NCBI GenBank assembly: GCA_025925185.1
Contig: JAICLV010000072.1
Location: 1 to 11,853, forward strand
Reading direction: 5' to 3'
DNA length: 11,853 nt
From: Acidothermaceae bacterium
Lineage (GTDB): Bacteria > Actinomycetota > Actinomycetes > Acidothermales > Acidothermaceae
The notes under the pieces are model-generated. The model did not search any database and was not told where the DNA came from. It saw only the letters and a program-made list of their open reading frames with translations. Each line of letters opens with the position of its first letter. Within the stretch, counting starts at the first letter, position 1. Positions 5,496-11,853 of the stretch are shown piece by piece. The translations under genes were made by a program, and so were the position numbers.

Positions 5496-8195
5496 GTGGT
5501 GACGACCTCCGGCTCGACGCAAACCCGCCAGCGGCTCCTCTTGATCGACGGTCACTCGATCGCGTATCGCGCGTTTTACGCCCTGCCTGTCGAGAATTTT
5601 TCGACCACCACCGGCCAGCCCACGAACGCGGTGTACGGCTTCACGTCGATGCTGATCAACCTGCTGCGCGACGAGCAGCCCACCCACGTCGCCGTCGCGT
5701 TCGACGTCTCGCGGCGCAGTTTCCGCACGGAGGCCTACGCCGAGTACAAGGCCAACCGGTCCGCGACGCCCGACGAGTTCAAAGGGCAGGTCAGTCTGAT
5801 CCAGGAGGTCCTCTCGGCGCTCGCGATCCCGGTGATCGAGGCAGAGGGCTACGAGGCCGACGACGTCATCGCCACGCTCACGTCACAAGCCGAGGCCGAC
5901 GCGCTCGACGTGCTCATCTGCACCGGTGACCGCGACGCGTTTCAGCTCGTCACCGACCGCGTCACGGTGCTGTACCCGCGCAAGGGCGTCTCCGACATGG
6001 CCCGGATGACGCCCGCTGCCGTCGAGGAGCGCTACGGCCTGACGCCCGCGCAGTACCCCGACTACGCCGCGCTGCGCGGCGACCCGAGCGACAACCTGCC
6101 CAACATCCCTGGCGTCGGCGAGAAGACCGCGGCCAAGTGGGTGCGCGAGTTCGGCTCGCTGGCCGAGCTGGTCAACCGCGTCGACGAGGTTCCTGGCAAG
6201 GCGGGCGGCCTGCTTCGCGAGCACCTCGCCAACGTGCTGCGCAACCGGCAGCTCACCGAGCTCGTGCGCGACGTCCCGTTGGCGGTCGGCCCGCACGACC
6301 TGCACCTCGGCCAGTGGGACCGCGAAGAGGTGCACCGCGTCTTCGACACCCTGCAGTTCCGCGTGCTGCGCGAGCGGTTGTACGCCACCCTCGCCGCGCC
6401 GGAGCCCGAGGCGGAGGCGGGCTTCGAGGTCGACGGCGGCCAGCTCGGGCCTGACGAGGTCGCGTCGTGGCTCGCCGAGCACGCGTCGTCCGGCGTGCGC
6501 GTCGGCGTCTCGATCACCGGCACCTGGGGTCGCGGCACCGGCGTCGTCACCGGCCTGGCGCTCGCCGCCCCCGACGGCGCGGGCGCGTACGTCGACCCCA
6601 CGCAGGTGACCCAGTCGGACGACGGGGCGCTCGCCACCTGGCTCGCCGACCCCGACCGGCCCAAGGTGCTGCACGACGCGAAGGGGCCGATGCTGGCGTT
6701 GGCCGCGCGCGGCTGGGCGCTGCGCGGCATGGTCAGCGACACCGCGCTCGCCGCCTACCTGGCCCTGCCGGGGCAGCGCTCGTTCGACCTCGCCGACCTC
6801 GCGTTGCGCTACTTGCGCCGCGAGTTGCGCGCCGACGACGCGGGGGAGCAGGCGCAGCTGTCGCTCGACGGCCTCGACGAAGATGGCGTCGCCACCGCGC
6901 AGATCGTGCGGGCCCGCGCGGTGCTCGACCTCGCCGACGCGCTCGACAAAGACCTCGACGAGCGCGGCGCCACCAAGCTGCTTACCGACGTCGAGTTGCC
7001 CCTGATCGACGTCCTCGCCGACATGGAGCGCACCGGGATCGCGGCCGACCTCGACCTGCTCGGTGCCCTCAGCGCCGAGCTCGGCGGCGCCGTCAAGCAA
7101 GCGGAGCAAAACGCGTTCGCCGTGGTCGGGCGCGAGTTCAACCTCGGCTCACCGAAGCAGCTGCAGCAGATCTTGTTCGACGAGCTGAAGCTGCCGAAGA
7201 CCAAGCGCATCAAGACCGGCTACACCACCGACGCCGACGCGCTGCAAGGCTTGCTCGCGCAAACCCAGCACCCGCTGCTCGAGCATCTGCTGCACCACCG
7301 CGACGTGTCGCGGCTGAAGACCGTGGTCGACTCGCTGATCCCGATGGTCGACGACCACGGCCGCGTGCACACCACGTTCAACCAGCTGGTCGCCGCCACC
7401 GGCCGGCTGTCGTCGCAAGACCCCAACCTGCAGAACATTCCCATTCGGACGGCGGAGGGCCGGCGCATCCGGCAGGCGTTCGTCGTCGGCGGGGCTTACG
7501 AGTCGTTGATGACCGCCGACTACAGCCAGATCGAGATGCGCATCATGGCCGACCTGTCCGGCGACGACGCGTTGCTCCAGGCCTTCAACTCGGGCTTCGA
7601 CTTCCACGCCACGACGGCGGCGAGCGTGTTCGGTATCCCGCTCGAACAGGTCGACGGCGTAGCGCGCAATCGGGTGAAGGCGATGAATTACGGCCTGGCG
7701 TACGGCCTTTCGGCGTACGGGCTGTCGCAACAGCTCGGCATCACGCCCGACGAGGCGCGCGGGTTGATGGACGAGTACTTCCAGCGATTCGGTGGCGTTC
7801 GCGACTACCTCGCGCAGGTCGTCGAGCGGGCGCGCCAAGACGGCTACACCGAGACGATCCTCGGCCGGCGCCGTTATCTGCCCGACCTCAACAGCGACAA
7901 CCGGCAACGCCGCGAGATGGCGGAGCGCATGGCGGTGAACGCGCCCATCCAAGGAAGCGCGGCCGACATCATCAAGGTCGCCATGCTCAACGTCGAGCGC
8001 GCGTTGCGCGCAGCAGGTGCCAAGTCGCGGATGCTCTTGCAGGTGCACGACGAGCTCGTCTTCGAGCTCGCGCCCGGCGAGCGGGCCGACGTCGAGGCCC
8101 TGGTGCGCAAGGAGATGGCCGGCGCCTACCCGTTGAAGGCGCCGCTCGACGTGTCGGTCGGCATCGGCCCTAATTGGGACGCCGCCGGGCACTGA
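5496..8195 (+). CDS. polA: DNA polymerase I
   Basis: This is the repair and Okazaki-fragment-maturation polymerase, 899 aa, the usual length for the family. Residues 14-300 are the 5'-nuclease: LLIDGHSIAYRAF, EGYEADDVIATL (D122, D123), CTGDRDAF (D145, D147), then GDPSDNLPNIPGVGEKTA, the DNA-binding helix-hairpin. Residues 310-490 match the 3'-5' exonuclease fold but lack its metal-binding acids: the first motif reads VRVGVSITGTW (335-344) and the second HDAKGPML, so proofreading should be absent, as in mycobacterial Pol I. Residues 500-899 are the polymerase: motif A DYSQIEMR (D675), motif B from R724 through K728 to Y732, motif C VHDELVFE (D852, E853). Tyr732 replaces the Phe of E. coli and Taq. 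GTG at 5496 is chosen from the -10 position; GTG at 5499 is an alternative. Confidence 0.97.
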   Translation: MVTTSGSTQTRQRLLLIDGHSIAYRAFYALPVENFSTTTGQPTNAVYGFTSMLINLLRDEQPTHVAVAFDVSRRSFRTEAYAEYKANRSATPDEFKGQVSLIQEVLSALAIPVIEAEGYEADDVIATLTSQAEADALDVLICTGDRDAFQLVTDRVTVLYPRKGVSDMARMTPAAVEERYGLTPAQYPDYAALRGDPSDNLPNIPGVGEKTAAKWVREFGSLAELVNRVDEVPGKAGGLLREHLANVLRNRQLTELVRDVPLAVGPHDLHLGQWDREEVHRVFDTLQFRVLRERLYATLAAPEPEAEAGFEVDGGQLGPDEVASWLAEHASSGVRVGVSITGTWGRGTGVVTGLALAAPDGAGAYVDPTQVTQSDDGALATWLADPDRPKVLHDAKGPMLALAARGWALRGMVSDTALAAYLALPGQRSFDLADLALRYLRRELRADDAGEQAQLSLDGLDEDGVATAQIVRARAVLDLADALDKDLDERGATKLLTDVELPLIDVLADMERTGIAADLDLLGALSAELGGAVKQAEQNAFAVVGREFNLGSPKQLQQILFDELKLPKTKRIKTGYTTDADALQGLLAQTQHPLLEHLLHHRDVSRLKTVVDSLIPMVDDHGRVHTTFNQLVAATGRLSSQDPNLQNIPIRTAEGRRIRQAFVVGGAYESLMTADYSQIEMRIMADLSGDDALLQAFNSGFDFHATTAASVFGIPLEQVDGVARNRVKAMNYGLAYGLSAYGLSQQLGITPDEARGLMDEYFQRFGGVRDYLAQVVERARQDGYTETILGRRRYLPDLNSDNRQRREMAERMAVNAPIQGSAADIIKVAMLNVERALRAAGAKSRMLLQVHDELVFELAPGERADVEALVRKEMAGAYPLKAPLDVSVGIGPNWDAAGH

Positions 8196-8298
8196 CGACC
8201 GCCACGGGCTCCACGGACGCTGTTGTATCTAACCTGTGGGCCGCTCGCTCTTCTCGTCGATCGCGTCGGGTTTCTCGCCCGCGCGGCGCATCGACATT

Positions 8299-8304
8299 AG
8301 GAGA
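8299..8304 (+). promoter_or_regulatory. ribosome binding site fixing the lipoprotein start
   Basis: AGGAGA lies 5 bases before GTG at 8310. It supports GTG as the start and gives a signal peptide of normal length. Confidence 0.7.
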
Positions 8305-8309
8305 CAGGC

Positions 8310-8924
8310 GTGAGCACACCCAAGATGCAACGGCTTTTGGTCGCCGGCGTCGGGGCTTTCACCGCAGGCACACTCGTCGTCGGCTGTTCGAGTTCCAGCA
8401 AGACCGCCGCGCCGGTTGGCACGACGGCGAGTGGCACGACGACCCGCGCGACCACCTCGGCACCGACCAGCGCGACGACCTCGGCGACCACATCGGCGAC
8501 GACGCCTCCGAGCGTCGAGGCGACGAAGTCGTTCGCCGCCGGCAGTGGCAAGGGGAGCAAGTTCTGCGAACAGCTTGACGTCATCGCCGCGCAGCAGTCG
8601 AAGCTCGACCCGGGTGGCGACGCTCCCGCCGACTTGAAGAAGTCGATCCAGGAGATCGAGAGCCTGAAAGGCCCTCTCGTGGGATCCGCGCCGTCCGAGA
8701 TCAAGGGCGACTTGACCACGATGTTCGACTACATCTCGAAACTCGGCGACGCCCTCTCGAATGCCGGCTACGACTGGACCAAGATCAACCCGGCCGACCT
8801 CGCGAACTTCGAAGGCGACGCGCAACACTTCCAGACCGCCGCCGAGAACGTCGACAACTACATGTCACAGGCCTGCGGCATCGACACCGGCAGTTCGGAC
8901 GACGGCTCCTCGCCGTCCAGCTGA
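8310..8924 (+). CDS. small Thr-rich lipoprotein of unknown function
   Basis: The protein has 204 residues and no family I recognise. A signal peptide (basic MSTPKMQR, hydrophobic 9-23) ends in the lipobox VVGC with Cys26. It should therefore be lipidated and anchored on the outer face of the membrane. Residues 27-75 are a low-complexity Ser/Thr/Ala linker with repeated TSAT units, a plausible O-glycosylation region in actinobacteria. Residues 82-190 form a small, probably helical domain with only two cysteines, Cys86 and Cys189, at its two ends, well placed for one disulfide. The tail (SSDDGSSPSS) is Ser/Asp-rich. It is 114 bp after polA on the same strand, but has its own ribosome site and no obvious functional tie to polymerase. 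Localisation is well supported; role is unknown. Confidence 0.8.
   Translation: MSTPKMQRLLVAGVGAFTAGTLVVGCSSSSKTAAPVGTTASGTTTRATTSAPTSATTSATTSATTPPSVEATKSFAAGSGKGSKFCEQLDVIAAQQSKLDPGGDAPADLKKSIQEIESLKGPLVGSAPSEIKGDLTTMFDYISKLGDALSNAGYDWTKINPADLANFEGDAQHFQTAAENVDNYMSQACGIDTGSSDDGSSPSS
8901..8917 (+). terminator. hairpin at the 3' end of the lipoprotein gene
   Basis: GACGGC and GCCGTC pair as a 6-bp stem with a TCCTC loop, inside the last codons. It is immediately followed by the stronger hairpin at 8921-8940, so the pair may act together. Confidence 0.25.
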
Positions 8925-8940
8925 CGCCACACCGCGTCAG
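8921..8940 (+). terminator. hairpin enclosing the lipoprotein stop, candidate terminator
   Basis: There is a perfect 7-bp stem, CTGACGC with GCGTCAG, and a CACACC loop; the left arm contains the TGA stop. It lies between convergent genes, where termination is expected. No T-run follows. Confidence 0.42.
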
Positions 8941-9023
8941 GCACTCTGCTCGCCTCAACGTCTTCGCCGGCCAACGTGGAAACTTCCAGCTCGATAGCGA
9001 CCCCGCGATGATCTGCCTTGACG

Positions 9024-9827
9024 CTAGTGCTTGTCGCACACGAAGATCGCGGTGCCGGGGATGAGCTTGCCGCGCATCGGCGACCAGCCGCCCCACTCGC
9101 GCTCGTGGCCCGCCGGCCACTCCGGCTCGACCAGGTCGGTCAGCTGGAAGCCGGCGGCCACGATCTCGCGCACCCGGTCGCCCAGCGTGCGGTGGTGCTC
9201 GACGTAGGTCGGCTCGCCCGCGTCGTCCGACTCGACGTACGGCGTGCGGTCGAAGTAGGACGACGTGACGGTGAGGCCGCGCCCGCCGGGGTCGTCGGGC
9301 ATCGCCCATCGCAACGGATGGGTCACGGAGAAAACGAACCGGCCGTCCGGCCGCAGCACGCGGAAGACCTCGCGCAAGACGGCCGCGGAGTCGGCGACGA
9401 ACGGCAGCGCGCCGAACGCGCTGCACGCCGAGTCGACGCATTCGTCGGTGAGCGGGATCGCCTCCGCGTCGGCCTGCAGCAGCGGCACCGCGATCGCGGT
9501 GCGGGCGTTGAGCGCCGCCGCGTATCGGAGCTGGCTGCGGGACAGGTCGAACGCGACCGGGTGGGCGCCGACCGAAGCCAACCACCGCGAGCACTGCGCG
9601 CCGCCGCAGCCGACCTCGAGCACCCGCTTGCCGACGAGGGATGACGTCGGGCCGAGCAGCGCGACGTCGGCCTCGTCCAGGCCCTCCGGACACCAGATGA
9701 AGCCGACGTCCCGCAAGAAGCCGCCGTGCATCTGCTGGTACCAGTCGGCGGCGCCGTCCCACCAGCCGCGATTCGCGCGGGTGGTCTCCCCGCGGCCCGC
9801 GGGGCGTCGTCCGACATGATCGACCAC
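9024..9827 (-). CDS. class I SAM-dependent methyltransferase
   Basis: This is a cytoplasmic methyltransferase of unknown substrate, 267 aa, on the opposite strand to its neighbours. The SAM-binding glycine loop is [10 protein letters not shown] (69-78). The acidic residue at the end of strand 2 is D94 in VAFDLS, and the next motif is QADAEAIPL (118-126). [17 protein letters not shown] (155-171) is the strand-turn-strand typical of methyltransferases of the Methyltransf_11 type. The aromatic N-terminal part ([17 protein letters not shown], 21-37) may help substrate binding. The frame is open to a TTG at 9893, but GTG at 9827 has AGGAG five bases upstream (9833-9837 on the plus strand) and gives a compact protein, so I chose it. 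It converges on the lipoprotein gene and diverges from rpsA. Small molecule, RNA and protein substrates are all possible. Confidence 0.88.
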   Translation of the reverse strand: MVDHVGRRPAGRGETTRANRGWWDGAADWYQQMHGGFLRDVGFIWCPEGLDEADVALLGPTSSLVGKRVLEVGCGGAQCSRWLASVGAHPVAFDLSRSQLRYAAALNARTAIAVPLLQADAEAIPLTDECVDSACSAFGALPFVADSAAVLREVFRVLRPDGRFVFSVTHPLRWAMPDDPGGRGLTVTSSYFDRTPYVESDDAGEPTYVEHHRTLGDRVREIVAAGFQLTDLVEPEWPAGHEREWGGWSPMRGKLIPGTAIFVCDKH

Positions 9828-9848
9828 CGTTGCTCCTAGATCGCGTGG

Positions 9849-9858
9849 CTCACGTGAG
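9849..9858. promoter_or_regulatory. 10-bp palindrome upstream of the rpsA promoter
   Basis: CTCACGTGAG is a perfect palindrome 13 bp before the rpsA -35 and 21 bp before the methyltransferase start. A regulator bound here could affect both divergent genes. A 10-bp palindrome is short enough to occur by chance. Confidence 0.25.
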
Positions 9859-9871
9859 GCGTCGGGCCGGA

Positions 9872-9901
9872 TTGACCGGTTCTCGGCGTCCAACGTATTG
9901 T
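9872..9901 (+). promoter_or_regulatory. sigma-70-type promoter for rpsA
   Basis: TTGACC at 9872-9877 and TATTGT at 9896-9901 are separated by 18 bp, close to the housekeeping consensus. It points toward rpsA and would start transcription near 9908, giving a leader of about 183 nt. It is the best promoter in the window, in keeping with a highly expressed ribosomal gene. Confidence 0.6.
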
Positions 9902-9907
9902 GATCGG

Positions 9908-10090
9908 TGCGCGTGGGCTTGCGTGCGCCTCAGCATGGGCAGGTGCGCGACCGCCTCACCCCGACTCGGCTGTTCAAGGTCTCTCCTCGCTTCTCACACG
10001 AACGGGCAGTGCGGCCGCCAGTTGCGGTGCGGCGACCGGGCCCGGGCGCGACCGCCGACAAGTTCATCCGTGACCGGAGCCGACCCCCGT
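9908..10090 (+). promoter_or_regulatory. rpsA 5' leader
   Basis: This is the predicted untranslated leader of rpsA. It contains an 11-bp direct repeat, GCGCGACCGCC, at 9945-9955 and 10046-10056, and a palindrome CCGGGCCCGG at 10036-10045 close to the ribosome site. In E. coli, S1 represses its own translation through its leader; whether this one does is inference. No riboswitch family was recognised. Confidence 0.35.
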
Positions 10091-11590
10091 ATGACGAGCA
10101 GCACCGACGTGCGCCCAGAGACTTCCGCAGTACCGACCGCCAATGGCGGCACCAGCCCGCAAGTGGCTGTCAACGACGTCGGATCCGCCGAGGACTTCCT
10201 CGCCGCGATCGACGAGACCATCAAGTACTTCAACGACGGCGACATCGTCGACGGCACCATCGTGAAGGTCGACCGGGACGAGGTCCTGCTCGACATCGGA
10301 TACAAGACCGAGGGCGTCATCCCGTCCCGGGAGCTGTCGATCAAGCACGACGTGGACCCGCACGAGGTCGTGTCGGTGGGCGACCACGTCGAGGCCCTGG
10401 TCCTCCAGAAGGAGGACAAGGAGGGCCGGCTGATCCTGTCCAAGAAGCGCGCTCAGTACGAGCGGGCCTGGGGCACGATCGAGAAGATCAAGGACGAGGA
10501 CGGCATCGTCACGGGCACCGTCATCGAGGTGGTCAAGGGCGGCCTGATCATCGACATCGGCCTGCGCGGCTTCCTGCCCGCCTCGCTGGTGGAGATGCGC
10601 CGGGTGCGCGACCTGCAGCCGTACGTCGGCAAGGAGCTCGAAGCCAAGATCATCGAGCTGGACAAGAACCGCAACAACGTGGTCCTGTCCCGCCGCGCCT
10701 GGCTGGAGCAGACCCAGTCCGAGGTGCGCCAGACCTTCCTCACCACCCTGCTCAAGGGCCAGGTGCGCACCGGTGTGGTCTCCTCGATCGTCAACTTCGG
10801 CGCGTTCGTCGACCTGGGCGGCGTGGACGGCCTGGTGCACGTCTCCGAGCTGTCCTGGAAGCACATCGACCACCCCTCCGAGGTCGTCGAGGTCGGCCAG
10901 GAGGTCACGGTCGAGGTCCTGGACGTGGACATGGACCGCGAGCGGGTCTCGCTGTCGCTCAAGGCGACGCAGGAAGACCCGTGGCAGCAGTTCGCCCGCA
11001 CCCACCAGATCGGGCAGGTCGTGCCCGGCAAGGTCACCAAGCTGGTGCCGTTCGGCGCGTTCGTCCGGGTGGACGAGGGCATCGAGGGCCTGGTGCACAT
11101 CTCCGAGCTGGCCGAGCGGCACGTGGAGATCCCCGAGCAGGTCGTGCAGGTCGGCGACGAGATCCTGGTCAAGGTCATCGACATCGACCTCGACCGGCGC
11201 CGCATCTCCCTCTCGCTGAAGCAGGCGAACGAGGGTGTCGTCGGCGAGGACGACCAGTTCGACCCGGCCGCCTACGGCATGGCCGCGTCCTACGACGAGC
11301 AGGGCAACTACATCTACCCCGAGGGCTTCGACCCGGAGACCGGCGAGTGGCGCGAGGGGTACGAGTCGCAGCGCGAGGAGTGGGAGCGGCAGTACGCCGA
11401 GGCCCAGGCGCGCTTCGAGGCGCACCGCAAGCAGATCGCGGCGGCCAAGGAGGCCGACGCCGAGGCCGCAGCGGGTGGTAACTACACCAGCGGCGACACC
11501 GGCCCGGCCGACACCGGCGCGACCGGTGGCACGCTGGCCAGCGACGAGGCGCTCGCCGCGCTGCGGGCCAAGCTCGCCGGCGGGGAATAG
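10091..11590 (+). CDS. rpsA: 30S ribosomal protein S1
   Basis: This is an RNA-binding protein of the small ribosomal subunit that helps load mRNA; it has 499 aa. Four S1 domains are visible at about 49-118, 135-202, 222-292 and 306-378. The third and fourth carry the strongest signatures ([20 protein letters not shown] at 235-254; [20 protein letters not shown] at 320-339). E. coli S1 has six domains, while four is the actinobacterial form. The tail, 380-499, has an acidic, Tyr-rich part, a charged helix rich in Glu, Arg and Ala at about 424-461, a Gly/Thr linker and a conserved-looking end, [17 protein letters not shown]. The frame is open upstream to 9830, but ATG at 10091 matches the family N-terminus and has GGAG at 10076-10079, spaced a little wide. 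Leucine codons are almost all CTG/CTC, unlike polA, which uses TTG freely. Confidence 0.97.
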   Translation: MTSSTDVRPETSAVPTANGGTSPQVAVNDVGSAEDFLAAIDETIKYFNDGDIVDGTIVKVDRDEVLLDIGYKTEGVIPSRELSIKHDVDPHEVVSVGDHVEALVLQKEDKEGRLILSKKRAQYERAWGTIEKIKDEDGIVTGTVIEVVKGGLIIDIGLRGFLPASLVEMRRVRDLQPYVGKELEAKIIELDKNRNNVVLSRRAWLEQTQSEVRQTFLTTLLKGQVRTGVVSSIVNFGAFVDLGGVDGLVHVSELSWKHIDHPSEVVEVGQEVTVEVLDVDMDRERVSLSLKATQEDPWQQFARTHQIGQVVPGKVTKLVPFGAFVRVDEGIEGLVHISELAERHVEIPEQVVQVGDEILVKVIDIDLDRRRISLSLKQANEGVVGEDDQFDPAAYGMAASYDEQGNYIYPEGFDPETGEWREGYESQREEWERQYAEAQARFEAHRKQIAAAKEADAEAAAGGNYTSGDTGPADTGATGGTLASDEALAALRAKLAGGE

Positions 11591-11597
11591 AAGGACC

Positions 11598-11643
11598 CCG
11601 CTGCCCCCATCGCTCGCACGCTCGCGGTGGGCCCCTGCAGCGG
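11598..11643 (+). terminator. first hairpin after rpsA
   Basis: The outer stem CCGCTGC (11598-11604) pairs with GCAGCGG (11637-11643). The inner stem CCCATCGC (11606-11613) pairs with GCGGTGGG (11624-11631) with one G-U. An asymmetric bulge separates the two. It starts 8 bases after the rpsA stop. It could be a terminator, an RNA-stabilising 3' element or a copy of an interspersed palindromic repeat. Confidence 0.45.
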
Positions 11644-11661
11644 AGCCGTTCCAGCACCTCA

Positions 11662-11698
11662 CCAGGGGCCCAGAACCACATCGGTTCTGGGCCCCTGG
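11662..11698 (+). terminator. strong hairpin terminator after rpsA
   Basis: There is a perfect 16-bp stem, CCAGGGGCCCAGAACC with GGTTCTGGGCCCCTGG, and a 5-nt loop (ACATC). It is the most stable hairpin in the window. It lacks a T-run, as do many actinobacterial terminators, and is symmetric enough to work in both directions. Confidence 0.75.
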
Positions 11699-11726
11699 CG
11701 TTCGAACCTCATGGTGTCCAGGCAGC

Positions 11727-11766
11727 CGACGAGGCCCCGAACCATACGTGGGTGGGGGCCTCGTCG
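11727..11766 (+). terminator. second strong hairpin terminator after rpsA
   Basis: CGACGAGGCCCC (11727-11738) pairs perfectly with GGGGCCTCGTCG (11755-11766) around a 16-nt loop that can extend the stem by ACC/GGT. It is followed by TATC. Its position before a possible convergent gene suggests it may serve the minus strand. Confidence 0.6.
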
Positions 11767-11799
11767 TATCGGCGCTGCGGCAGGGCCGTCCGTGGCCGT

Positions 11800-11853
11800 C
11801 TACAGGCTGAGGATGATCGCGAAGGCGGTCCGCGGGCGCCCGCCCGCCTGCGC
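11800..11853 (-). CDS. possible 3' end of a convergent gene (partial)
   Basis: On the minus strand an open frame enters from the right edge and stops with TAG at 11800-11802. The 17 visible residues end in GRPRTAFAIILSL. Every codon ends in G or C, and the hydrophobic ending could be part of a membrane helix. Back-to-back terminators just before it fit a convergent gene pair. The stretch is too short to identify, and chance cannot be excluded in DNA this GC-rich. Confidence 0.33.
   Translation of the reverse strand, partial: AQAGGRPRTAFAIILSL

Noticed and set aside
5883..7109. Minus-strand frame of 408 codons opposite polA
   Set aside because: It is antisense to the exonuclease and middle regions of Pol I; composition is that of a frame shadow.
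6467..8173. Plus-strand frame of 568 codons inside polA
   Set aside because: It overlaps polA out of frame and encodes mostly Arg, Ala and Pro; polA motifs are all in the other frame.
8219..8242. Possible promoter before the lipoprotein gene (TAACCT at 8230-8235)
   Set aside because: It fits TANNNT only loosely and has no -35 at proper spacing; not strong enough to list.
9830..10090. 87-residue N-terminal extension of ribosomal protein S1
   Set aside because: It would run through the promoter, and is Cys- and Arg-rich and unlike S1 family N-termini; ATG at 10091 fits the family.
10064..11662. Minus-strand frame of 532 codons opposite rpsA
   Set aside because: It is a periodic Asp/Val/Leu-rich product, the mirror image of the repeated S1 domains.
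11813..11853. Possible start of coaE after rpsA, as in some actinobacteria
   Set aside because: The ATG at 11813 gives MIAKAVRGRP, without the P-loop start expected of dephospho-CoA kinase.

Overview
The window is high-GC DNA with strong G/C preference at third codon positions, GTG starts and AGGAG-type ribosome sites. Pol I lacks proofreading residues, and the S1 protein has four S1 domains plus a long acidic tail. Together these point to an actinobacterium. The neighbourhood (liv transporter, polA, rpsA) is a familiar actinobacterial arrangement. I cannot name the genus from sequence alone.

Layout. (1) 1-3923: a branched-chain amino-acid ABC transporter operon, livH-livM-livG-livF. All three junctions overlap as ATGA, and a possible tail of an upstream gene sits at the left edge. 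(2) 3924-4811: about 890 bp with no convincing gene. It is rich in inverted repeats, including a duplication of the livF 3' end, a nested hairpin, a perfect 16-bp palindrome and recurrent short words. (3) 4812-5447: a GNAT acetyltransferase. (4) 5496-8195: DNA polymerase I, apparently leaderless. (5) 8310-8924: a Thr-rich lipoprotein. (6) 9024-9827, minus strand: a class I SAM-dependent methyltransferase. (7) 10091-11590: ribosomal protein S1 (rpsA), behind a good sigma-70-type promoter and a leader of about 180 nt. (8) 11591-11853: three successive hairpins, then what may be the end of a convergent minus-strand gene.

The four liv proteins form one machine: two permeases and two ATPases, with the binding protein presumably encoded upstream. 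polA and rpsA are housekeeping genes of replication/repair and translation. The GNAT protein, lipoprotein and methyltransferase between them have no demonstrable link to either.

I found no mobile element, CRISPR array, tRNA or rRNA, and no evidence of a new multi-gene system. The parts most worth a second look are the livF-GNAT intergenic block, the rpsA leader, the hairpin series after rpsA and the small lipoprotein. Several start sites below were moved inward from the longest possible frame, because a ribosome site or family alignment supports the shorter protein.
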